From Paraphoma chrysanthemicola (lineage: Eukaryota; Ascomycota; Dothideomycetes; Pleosporales; Phaeosphaeriaceae), in contig JAGMWG010000011.1 in the NCBI GenBank assembly GCA_020744225.1, positions 1,240,001 to 1,304,000 of the forward strand: 64,000 nt of DNA, read 5' to 3'. The translations under genes were made by a program, and so were the position numbers. How positions within the stretch are numbered: position 1 is the first letter of the stretch; every line of letters starts with the position of its first letter. Under the pieces are notes generated by a model. It saw only the letters and a program-made list of their open reading frames with translations. It made no database searches and was not told the DNA's origin. Positions 55,497 through 64,000 of this stretch are shown in pieces.

Positions 55497-57189
55497 GATG
55501 TGTGTTGGATTATGATGATTTGGTCAGTTGCGAATCGATCGAGTGTTGGCTGAAGAAGAATTTGCAAAAGCTGTAAAGCTCAATTTGATGGAGTGGGCGA
55601 AGGTGAAGTGAAGATGGATTTGCTAGATCTTCTTATTCTAGGACACATTATGCTGCCCTGTATCGCATTCACTTCATCTTCTGGGAACGTCTTATTCACT
55701 GCTTCCGAAGCAAGCCTGGCTATGTTTGTCTCAGAGAAAAAGCCGAGCATGTTCACGAAGGCAATCAGGTCAACAAAATAATTCACTAGATGTGCACACA
55801 GACGCAAGAACCTCATGACGCCATGTTAAAGCTTGATTCTGGCTACGAAGATCATCAGACATCAAGTTCGACAGAAATTCTCCATCTTCCGTCCTGTCTG
55901 TTCGTACACCCTGCGCCTTCAAGTTGTTCCCTGACACTCGCTTCACCTCAAGGTCCAAAAGCACTCTTACCGTTTCTCGTACAACATGCATACTAAATTC
56001 AATGTTAACCATTTTGCTCCCCGTCTATTCCAGGAATCACCAACTTACATAGTTGTCCAGCAGAGTAAACCCGCCCGGAAACCAATCGACCTGACAAATA
56101 TACTTCTCGAGTGAGCGGCGCTCCGTCCGGCAATCTTCATGGCACGCATTCCCAGCCTTGCACTTCTCATCTGATCTCTATGCTCTAATTGCGAGGCTAC
56201 AGTCGAGCTTCGCGGAACGACATTCCTTCGATATCCAAGAGAGCGGTAAATCTCGTCATTATGTTTATCATCCGGAAGTCCGCGTCGCAGCACATCCTCT
56301 CCAGCACAGCATCGATCCTACTCGAACTATGAGCAGCCTATTCTGCCCGAGACGAACACTATCGAGCGACCCACATAATCATATCAAAACGAGCGACCGA
56401 TAGGACACCTCCACGACACTCCGGATATAGTGCACAAGCATCTCTCCAGATACACAAGGAACGTCTTACATTCCTCGCGACACGGTTTGCGCGGCGAAAC
56501 GTATCTTGATAGGTCGGTGTCCGCGGCTCTGGGACACCATGGCTCTTCGCGCTGATTTAATGCGTCATTCGTGTTTTCTGATGCGCGAAAGAGTTCGCGC
56601 CGTTGGAAGGGTGGCTGGGGTGCTAAGTTTGCTAATGCGAAGCTAATGAGGGGTACAAGAAGGAGGGTCTTGAAAACGAGTATGGTGGGTTTTGATATCG
56701 CGGTAGTGATTTACGTGCCCTCAGGCGTGTCAGGTTCTCTGCAGTGATTTTCTTGATTGCTTCGTGGATGCGGGCGTTTGTGGTTTAATGTCTACACGAT
56801 TTGTAAGATTTTCAATATCAAAAAGTGAACCGTCGGAGATTATATGCTCGTGAACTTAAATAGCACAACGAGGATGTGACGCTGGAGAGGTATCGATGGG
56901 AGTCAAGCGCTTGAGGAGTCGTGGTCAGAGTCATAGGAGAGGTCAGTTGTGTTGCACAAGCCACGAGATCAAGTCAACACTCCGAAGTGGCACACGTAAT
57001 ACTGATCAATCTTTTACACAGCACGTAACAAGGACCAGGCTTTACACTCTGTATATCCATATGGATCTTCTTCCTTACACCCGGAATATTCTCTTTCACA
57101 TGCTACTGTTCCCTGCCTTCTCAATTCATTGCTGCTGCATGCATTCATGTACAGTGCCTATTTTAAACTACGAGCTCCTTGTTCACTAG
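55497..57189. other. Gene-poor region
   Basis: No confident gene. Several overlapping minus-strand frames (55580-55816, 55770-56012, 56045-56293) share protein-like pieces and could be relics of a decayed gene, but none has a recognisable domain. Confidence 0.4.
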
Positions 57190-58560
57190 CTTACGAGCAT
57201 AATGTTTATCTATGCGCAACAGAAACCCTACCGTAATAGAACGCTCACAGCACTTTCTACTGTAACAGCACGGAAAACTATTGCATAGCGTATAAAACCT
57301 TAGAAAAGATACTTAGGTCTACTATCTTTCTATGTACTGATCATTATAATGTTAAGTAAGTTTTTACTTTATGATACTATACTATACTACTGAAGCGCTG
57401 TGGCCAGTGCGGGTCGGCCATCATCCTTCGTATTCTGATCGTACGTGCGTCTTTGCCCTCCGGCAGCCTCACCACCGCCTCGTGGCTTCCAGCTGAAGCT
57501 GCTTGGTGTGCGTTCACATCTGCGCCTGCGTCCACGAGCAGTTTGACCACCACCACATGGCCTCACCATGAAGGTTAGATAGTTCTTTGGCTTTCATTGG
57601 CTAACGGCTCCGTTGCTGGCTAGTTGCTGGCCCATCCCATGGATGACACGTCGCCACGGTTTCACCCGCAGCTGAGCTGAAATCCGGACCTGAAGCCATC
57701 TTCACCTTAGAAAGGATACCGAGAGGTGATTTCTTCATTAGGGCCCGATTATCCCGTTGGAAATGACCAACTTTGTCAGGTGAAGAGGGAAGTCACGTCT
57801 TGTACCTGATATACATCGAATTTCCCAAATGTGTGCAGCCAACTGATCTTCATCCAGCAGGATTTCATCGTACTAACTATTCGATACTACGCATATATAA
57901 GCAGGCCGCTTGCGCGCTAATACAGACAAAGAACCACTAGAACATGCCGGATTACAAGGGTTAACTAATCCATAAACTGCGAAACTCCCGGAATACATCC
58001 GTGCCACCTGAACTCGAAGTCTGAGGCCCGTAATATTTTCTCTTATGAATGAGCTTTCTATTCAGACTTCTGAAGTCAAGAAACATTTCTTATGTCGCAA
58101 TATGACAGGGGTGAGACATTGACGAGGTGATCGACGGCTCTGATGAAAGGATAAATATCATAGCGGCTACGACGAGAAACCTTATCAGGGGCTCGTATAT
58201 TGAAGATAAATCGCTATAGTATGTAAGCATACTACCTTACTCCGAATTCCGTTTTCTTTGAGGTGGAGAGAATCTAAGATGGTTACAAATAAAGTTCGTC
58301 TTATGACACCGTGTGCGCCGCAACCCCGAGATTGACCTGAATTGCTCTATACCGTTGCTAAGCTTAGCTACCATTGGATGTCTGCTCTACCGACCCATAG
58401 CTTATGCGCATTAATGATGCGAAGTCCCTGTCAAATATCGTTAAGTAGAGCAATCAAACAAATTCACAATGACCTGACTCAGCTTAAATATGATTTCAGC
58501 ACTCGTAAGGATACCATTTCATTTATAAATGTATGATTTCTTTTTCCTACTAACCTATAC
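57190..58560. other. AT-rich, gene-free stretch
   Basis: Visibly richer in A/T and TA than its surroundings, for example TATACTATACTACT near 57380. The ankyrin relic at about 57390-57580 is a GC-richer island in it. No intact frame is seen. Repeat-induced point mutation is a possible cause but was not measured. Confidence 0.5.
57390..57580 (-). pseudogene. Ankyrin-repeat gene relic
   Basis: One frame reads GHVVVVKLLVDAGADVNA and, directly after, HQAASAGSHEAVVRL, which are the second and first halves of ankyrin repeats. The unit between them is missing, and the next repeat decays (LPEGKDARTIRIRR). A stop codon (TGA) precedes the fragment in frame. This is the signature of a broken member of the large ankyrin families of filamentous fungi. 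Confidence 0.65.
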
Positions 58561-58641
58561 TCGCACCGCAAAATGGATCTACAGAAGCCAGAAAAGCAAA
58601 AGGTTCAACCTGTGCGCGCATTTGCATCATACACATTGTTC
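58561..58641. other. Gap before the secreted-protein gene
   Basis: 3' region of the minus-strand secreted-protein gene. Nothing is seen. Confidence 0.4.
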
Positions 58642-58911
58642 TTATGCATGCGACTCCACCTCGCGCCTGACATTCTGTCTCGCACAGCATTCGTCGTATC
58701 GCGCCACTTTCTCGTTATAATCGCGACCGCCCATGCCACAGCCCAAGTACATGCACCTACACTCGGCAAGTGCGCGGCGTTGTCTCTCGCAAATGGGATG
58801 GCAAGCCTTGAGTGGTTTGCACTCTTCGCGGCGCTCAATGGATGGTGTGGACGCGGGGGCTGCAGATGCAAAGCCGAGGAGAGGTATGAGGAGGAGAGTG
58901 GAGAAGAGCAT
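58642..58911 (-). CDS. Small secreted cysteine-rich protein, effector candidate
   Basis: Predicted 89 residues from ATG 58911; an upstream in-frame ATG at 58953 (MDILQYIS) would spoil the signal peptide. The signal peptide MLFSTLLLIPLLGFASA is followed by a short pro-region APASTPSIERR ending in a dibasic KEX2-like site. The mature part has eight Cys in about 45 residues: ECKPLKACHPIC, ECRCMYLGC and ECC. No known fold is recognised. Size, Cys number and position beside an AT-rich, gene-poor stretch are typical of effectors in plant-associated Dothideomycetes; the role is inferred. Confidence 0.6.
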   Translation of the reverse strand: MLFSTLLLIPLLGFASAAPASTPSIERREECKPLKACHPICERQRRALAECRCMYLGCGMGGRDYNEKVARYDECCARQNVRREVESHA

Positions 58912-60088
58912 GATGAGTGTGGATGTTGTGGAAATGTATTGAAGTATGTCCATGAGCGGCTTGTAGATGGTGTTGTCGTTAACTGGGGGGATGATTGCTG
59001 GATGTTGACTTCGCGCTTGGGGTAATTGTAGAGAATGATGAACTGGATTGCTAGGGAAAGACATGTGCGAACTTTGATATAGCAGTGAGGCTGTGAATGA
59101 AGCATTCCATTGTGAGGAGTCGATTGCGTTGTGAACGGACGTCGAAGTCATCAATGTGGTCAGTCATGTAGCACAGGCATTGACGATACAGCAGCGATAA
59201 ATCTGTCACTCGACAGAGAGCTACAAAGTGGGATACGTTTTACGGCCGCCTTCATAAATAGTGCGCGACACAGGGTCAGCTCTGCACTAACCCCGTCCAA
59301 GCTGCAACCTTCTTTGCTCATGTTCCCTCTTACAGTCAAAGATACCTTGCCTTCCCCTTACTCTGTCCGCCTATCTCCATCCAGATATAGCGCTGACCGC
59401 AGGGCCCAGGGCCATGACACCTGTCATTACATTAGTCAGTGCGGTGGTCTCGCTTCATTCTTTTCATGATGCGCGGCGTCCTCAGGTAGGATGAGGGAGA
59501 CAAAAGAGGTGTTATAAACAGAGGAATGCGTCCATTTCACTAACAACCATCCACATTTTTACGACCACCGATTTTCAGGTACATGTACGAAGTTGTAGAG
59601 GCTGTAGAAATACATCTCTAGATTGATATATAATCTAAGAAAATCTTCAACACTCCCAAAATGCCTTCATTTATTGGTAAGCTCATCAAACTTTCGTCGA
59701 ACACACTAAACTAACAGCCGACTAAAGACTCCGTCTCTGCCACACCCTCGAATCCCTCAACTGCACCCCGCGGCGTCCACCACCACCCGAACAACAACGC
59801 ACGAGACGCTCCACGCCACTTCAGCTGCTTTGACCTCCCAAGGTCTAGACCTTTGCCCCACTGCTTCCGCGCGATGTCGCACTGGAATGAAAGGTTCGAT
59901 TTTGCGTGGACGCACCGATGCATTCTCGACGGGGCTGGGACTCGACGTTTTAATTCTCAAGAAACCCTTCACTGTTTGTTACAAAGTATCTGGTGTCAAA
60001 CTTATTGTATTGCTAAATGGGTATCATACAAGCAAATCCTCTTCACAATCGTACAAAGATTTTACACTATCTCGTCATTCCTTCATCT
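58912..60088. other. Intergenic region
   Basis: Upstream of the secreted-protein gene and 3' of the C2H2 gene. A possible two-exon plus-strand gene starts at ATG 59661, with a GTAAGC donor and a CTAAAG acceptor, giving MPSFIDSVSATPSNPSTAP..., but it then runs into AT-rich sequence without a clear end, so it is not called. Confidence 0.4.
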
Positions 60089-60820
60089 TTATAACTCCAT
60101 CACATCCGCATTTCCTCTTATCCTATCAATATCCTTCGCTTCATCAGCCCAAGACTTCACCAGTACCCGATAGTACAAATCTCTCATATCTCTACTTTCC
60201 TCGCCATGCTTGGTCTGGAACATAAAGTGTCGTTTGAACACTCTTTCGTTGCCAAAGTATTTGTTGCATACATCGCAATACAGGATACCCAGTGCTGGCG
60301 CCTTCTCAGGCTGATCACGAGAGATGCGCGATCTTGATGACTTTGCTGATTGCTCGAAAGATCTATGCTCTGCGCTAGGTTGTTCCTCCTCACTGAACAT
60401 TGTATGCACGCTACCAGCGTCCGTGTTGAATGGTGAAGCGCCAGGGAATATGTTCTCGTACGGCGGCAAGTTGTCGCCTGGTTCTATGAACTCGAATCCA
60501 TCCTCGTTCATGGTAGGTTTGTCTGAAAACTCGAATCCGTCGGCTTCAAGATTTGGCGCCTCATCATGGTGGATTGGTTGAGTTGGATCCTCGTTGGAGC
60601 TGTCGTAGTCGGAGCTCATCTCCCCGAAGGATATCGCATCCACATCAACGACTGGCGAATGATTTGGTGGATCTTCCATGTGGGCGTGCAATTCTGCTCG
60701 CGATGAAAAGCTTTGATTGCACAATGGACATTGTCCGATAATCTTTTGCTCTCTTGATGGCACTTTTGAGGAGTCTACGGAGGAGTATGGATGTTGCAAG
60801 TTGAAGTGCGTGTCTGTCAT
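60089..60820 (-). CDS. C2H2 zinc-finger protein
   Basis: Single-exon frame of 243 codons from ATG 60820. Two C2H2-type fingers are visible: CPLCNQSFSSRAELHAHMED...H near residues 31-54 and CDVCNKYFGNERVFKRHFMF...H near residue 185. Between them lies an acidic, disordered stretch with the duplicated words DGFEFSDKP and DGFEFIEPG. The second finger sits before a conserved-looking helical end (ALYYRVLVKSWADEA-like). It could be a regulator or an RNA/protein-binding protein; the target is unknown. Confidence 0.7.
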   Translation of the reverse strand: MTDTHFNLQHPYSSVDSSKVPSREQKIIGQCPLCNQSFSSRAELHAHMEDPPNHSPVVDVDAISFGEMSSDYDSSNEDPTQPIHHDEAPNLEADGFEFSDKPTMNEDGFEFIEPGDNLPPYENIFPGASPFNTDAGSVHTMFSEEEQPSAEHRSFEQSAKSSRSRISRDQPEKAPALGILYCDVCNKYFGNERVFKRHFMFQTKHGEESRDMRDLYYRVLVKSWADEAKDIDRIRGNADVMEL

Positions 60821-61218
60821 GGTGTTGGACGTGTTTGGTGTGATTGGTTATGTGAATTAATTGTTTCGCATTTGGATTTGAATTTCTTGATGGTGGATGA
60901 ATATGACACTCGGTATTCAATATATACATGAGCTCAAGGTGTAATGCGTGGCCTACGAAATTACGGGTGCGCTCTCGAACATGCTAGGTTGTTGGTGTGA
61001 TTGGTGGAATGTTCGAGCATTTTCCAGGGATCTTCCACGCTAGTGGCTTGTCATGTGACTATGGCACGTGATATTTCCTGCCTGTGCCTGCCTGAACGGG
61101 AGAGTAGCTAGTACGTGCACAGCCCCATCCTTCGCTTGGGCAAGAAAGTATCCTTTATTTACTATAGACATGTCCAATGCCTTCAGCGATTCCCTCATAA
61201 ATACAGTAACTCGCCATC
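60821..61218. other. Divergent promoter region
   Basis: About 400 bp between the C2H2 gene and the plus-strand gene at 61219. A TTTATTTACTATAGA stretch precedes the latter by about 60 bp. Confidence 0.45.
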
Positions 61219-62339
61219 ATGAACATTGGTCGTGGTTCTTGGCTTGATGTGCAGCGTCTACAGACAAAGGTCACCGAGCGCAGACTTCGTCTTGTACACA
61301 TCCAGCAAGAAATCGAGCGTCTACACGAAGAAGAAGACCAATTGAGATATCAAAACGAGATCGACGAAGCGTGGGTTAACTTGAAAAGGCTCAATCAGCC
61401 AGACTACTTGCAAGGGTTGGCTAACGCTTTTGCTTTAGGACATCAAACGCTAAATTACAAGAAGGGGTTCAGGCAAATCTGCTTCAGTTCTGCGATGAGT
61501 TTGAAGCCAGAATACCTCGAGAATTGCGCGATATGGTTTACAAATATGTCTGCGTCTCTGACTTTCCCGTCCGAGTCACGAGCTGCGCCGGAGATTCAGA
61601 GGAGACCGCAATATTTGGAACTCCAGCAATCACTCCCCAAAACAATCTAATCAATCCGCAATGCGTCAGCAAACAGATAAGTTTGGAGATTCAGGAGACT
61701 TACTGGTCGTGTAACACCTTCGAGGTGCAATACAACTTGTATACTAAATGGAGCACGGAAGACTTTAAGCAATTCTTTCACCCGGACCTGCGCAGCCAAG
61801 ACGAACCACAAGATGAACTCAGCGCAGCACAATACAAGCTTATTCGGAAACTACGGGTACTTGTGGACTCGGACGACTTCTCAACTCGTGTACTTGGAAA
61901 TTTTACCACGATACGGGGTTCCTGGTACTACAAAGAGACTTCCACCTTTGGCCAAGCAGCTATGACAGAGCTAGATGATCGGCTCAGATCGTTGTATATT
62001 TTCAAGGGACTGGATAAATTGCATGTTGAGATGGTAGTGCGTACACAGCTTCAGGATCAGAAACCTCAGTACGGATTCAGAGACGATGATGAACGGCAGT
62101 TTGCAAACATGCTTCAGAGCATGCGAGATTCCTTCTATGAATTAAAACATTCAGGTGTGCGCGTCACGATTACCTTGTGCAACCGCTGCTCTAGTGAGCG
62201 GAGCACGACATGGGACATCACGCCGCGCCTGGTATTGAATGCAGAGGAATGGCGCTCGGTTCGTTTACTACACTCTTCCAATGTCAGTATCGAAACATTT
62301 ACCATAATTAGGAAAAACATGATCAAGATCCAACTATAA
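61219..62339 (+). CDS. Coiled-coil plus PRELRDMVYKYV-domain protein (fungal-specific)
   Basis: Predicted 350 residues in two exons (61219-61370 and 61439-62339). The 68-bp intron has a GTGGGT donor, a GCTAAC branch and a TTTAG acceptor; it joins two overlapping frames in phase 2. The N-terminus (residues 15-50) is a coiled coil (ERRLRLVHIQQEIERLHEEE). It is followed by ARIPRELRDMVYKYVCVSDFP, the F-box-like lead motif of a large family of fungal proteins of unknown role. The rest is mixed alpha/beta with YKLIRKLRVLVDSDDF and LHVEMVVRTQL. No membrane segment. Such families expand lineage-specifically in Dothideomycetes. Confidence 0.65.
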
Positions 62340-63481
62340 CAGTGAGCGACCATTACATCCTAAACACATGCAGGCAACGTCTGCGGGGAAGTCTTAGTGA
62401 TCACTTATGGCGTCGTTGGGGAGTGCGACATCTTCTGCCCTGGTTAGACGAAGATTAGGGAGAGCACTGGATATCAAATACTATCGAGGCAAGCGTTTGA
62501 GGGCTTGAGGTTAGTCCTGGAGGGATTTATTAGACGGACACTTCAGATTCGAGAAAGGTGATGGCACGGGAAGTAGTTTGCTCCGCTAATGGTAGCGTCA
62601 TCGCTGATTTTGGGAAATAATGGAATCGGATCGCAAGGCCTAGTACCAATAAAGGGCAAGTAATGAACCTCATCCGTCGATCTCCATCAAAGCAACCTTT
62701 TCCATATAACTTGTATCTTTGGAGTTCGTCTCCTCAAAGAGCCCCTCATCAGTGCTAGCCACCTATTCAAGCTGTTGGCGATCAAAGAGCGCAGCGACGA
62801 AGCCCGCAACGCCTAAGCTGACCTGCACCTGAGCTACTTCTTCCGTAACTTCAATCATTGCCTAAGTCGCTAAGCCTACACCAAAAAGTGCATAGCCGAC
62901 ATTTGTATCGACAAGAAACCACAAAGCAGCGACAGGTAACTCAGTCACGACTTTGGAATTGCGTGCTTGCGCAGAGATGCTGGAACTGCTGCACATTTGG
63001 GAAGCAAGCGGGTATCTTACTCATCCCAATCTCGAAAGACTTTAAAGAGCTGTCTGGGAAGCTCCGAGAACTTGTGCCTGTATCCAACGAAGCCGAATCC
63101 AGGCATACTGGAGATCCCTGCTGTGCTGCCGTTACTGGGAGATTTGTGGGAAATTGTCGTCCTTGAGCCGATGGAGGTGTATGTCATGTCCCATGCAGGA
63201 AGACGAGAATATGCTGGGGTTGGACCGAGTAACCTGTCAGCTTGCAGCGGAGCAGCATGAATGCGCCGAGTATATTATGCTTACATGATTCCTATTTTGG
63301 TCCTCAGTTTTCTCATCCCATCTCAAAACAACCGTATCTACAATTCTGCACCCGTCTTCGTACCATACTCAACCTTCCGTGGTGTAGCAAGCTCTCTCGA
63401 ACTCTCCGCATCCTAACCAACAATCAAATCTTCGACTACGCAAACTTCGTCCTGGCCCCAGACAATGCCACGAGCAGGATT
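62340..63481. other. Intergenic region with an unassigned minus-strand open stretch
   Basis: A minus-strand frame from about 63279 to a stop at 63017 reads like the end of a protein (PGFGFVGYRHKFSELPRQLF) but has no clear start or upstream exon. The rest shows nothing. Confidence 0.4.
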
Positions 63482-64000
63482 CTATTCCCCTTTCCCGCTA
63501 CCCCTCAGCACGCGATAAGAGGGTGCATCGCAAATACCCTTCTCTTTGGCCTCTGCAGCGAGTTCACGTAGCTTTGTTTTGATAGCTGTTACATTTGCTT
63601 TGGAGATGGAATCGGCGCCATTATAGCCTGCCTTGTTGAGGACCTTTTCGAGGACAAATTCATCAGAGACATTTGCGTTTTGCTCCCAGCACGCGGGATC
63701 TGTGATTTGATTAGCTGGCATTTTCTGACTTGATCGAAGACGACTTACACAGTTGCTGCACAGTCTTCGGGTCTACAATCGCTACTCTCAACACCGTCTG
63801 TGTTCTGATGGGAAACTGGTCTGCCCAGTGGAAATAAATGTTCTTGTCTTTCTTCCCATCTTGAACATTCACAGCATTCCAATACGCCGTCGAATCGGCA
63901 GATCCTGCCTCGACTACAGCGCTGAGTGGGAGCGGAGTACCCGGGTGACGGGCTCGCTTGTTTCCTCTATTGCCTAGAAGTATAGAGACGGAACAATCCC
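63482..64000 (-). CDS. DsbA-like/2-hydroxychromene-2-carboxylate isomerase family protein, 5' truncated
   Basis: C-terminal part in two visible exons (63749 to the right edge, and 63482-63699), with a 49-bp phase-1 intron (GTAAGT, GCTAA branch, CACAG). Visible features are FHWADQFPIRTQTVLRVAIV, then CWEQNANVSDEFVLEKVLNKAG, then ELAAEAKEKGICDAPSYRV. The FPIRTxTxLR block, the inserted helices and the final G-x-C-x-A-P-S-Y turn with its cis-Pro match the thioredoxin-like GST-kappa/HCCA isomerase family. Enzymes of this group use glutathione to isomerise or conjugate aromatic compounds. The thioredoxin N-terminal half lies beyond the window. Confidence 0.7.

Noticed and set aside
59661..60173. 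Two-exon plus-strand gene starting MPSFID
   Set aside because: Splice signals are fair, but the 3' half is AT-rich noise overlapping the C2H2 gene; no credible end.
1..64000. tRNA genes, rRNA, telomeric repeats, intact transposons
   Set aside because: No A/B-box pair with cloverleaf, no TTAGGG array, no terminal inverted repeats or transposase/reverse-transcriptase motifs were found by eye.

Overview
The window looks like a nuclear scaffold piece from a filamentous ascomycete, most probably a Dothideomycete. Genes are monocistronic on both strands. Introns are 43-93 bp with GTRNGT donors and CTRAC-type branch sites. Families seen include Zn2Cys6 regulators, a CFEM protein, a DUF7704-like membrane protein and a small secreted cysteine-rich protein. 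No database search was possible. Family names rest on motifs read directly, and most exon joins below were rebuilt by hand from splice signals and phase.

Left third (0-32 kb). A truncated gene lies on the left edge. Next comes a possible catabolic cluster: Zn2Cys6 regulator, FAD amine/amino-acid oxidase, second Zn2Cys6 regulator and anion:cation-symporter-type MFS transporter (1.8-10.8 kb). Small or hypothetical genes follow, then a DUF7704-like protein, a TPS3/TSL1-type regulatory subunit of trehalose-phosphate synthase (15.9-18.8 kb) and a Mug190-like SMP/C2 lipid-transfer protein (19.7-23.5 kb). A double-zinc-ribbon protein and a conserved hypothetical protein come next. At 25.86-26.35 kb, minus strand, a four-exon gene encodes a 94-residue protein with cysteine at 24 of 25 successive third positions, in a 12-residue super-repeat. 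An amino-acid permease lies at 29.8-31.5 kb.

Middle (32-46 kb). An SDR and a Zn2Cys6 regulator are divergently transcribed from a promoter holding a perfect 13-bp inverted repeat with CCG/CGG. They are followed by an LRR/zinc protein, a GNT1-like GT8 glycosyltransferase, a Rossmann-fold reductase, a large F-box/LRR-like protein and a CFEM membrane protein.

Right third (46-64 kb). Two copies of a structured RNA element (47.1-47.3 and 48.2-48.4 kb), with a third more diverged copy at 28.2 kb, have an Sm-like site between hairpins. Two of them carry the AUUGCAC motif of U1 snRNA stem-loop II, so they look like U1-like or variant snRNA genes. A degenerate 166-bp tandem repeat follows the third. 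A full-size ABCA-type transporter spans 49.4-54.3 kb. A gene-poor, AT-rich stretch (55.6-58.6 kb) holds an ankyrin relic and flanks an 89-residue secreted 8-Cys effector candidate. A C2H2 protein, a coiled-coil/PRELRDMVYKYV-type protein and a truncated 2-hydroxychromene-2-carboxylate-isomerase-like gene end the window.
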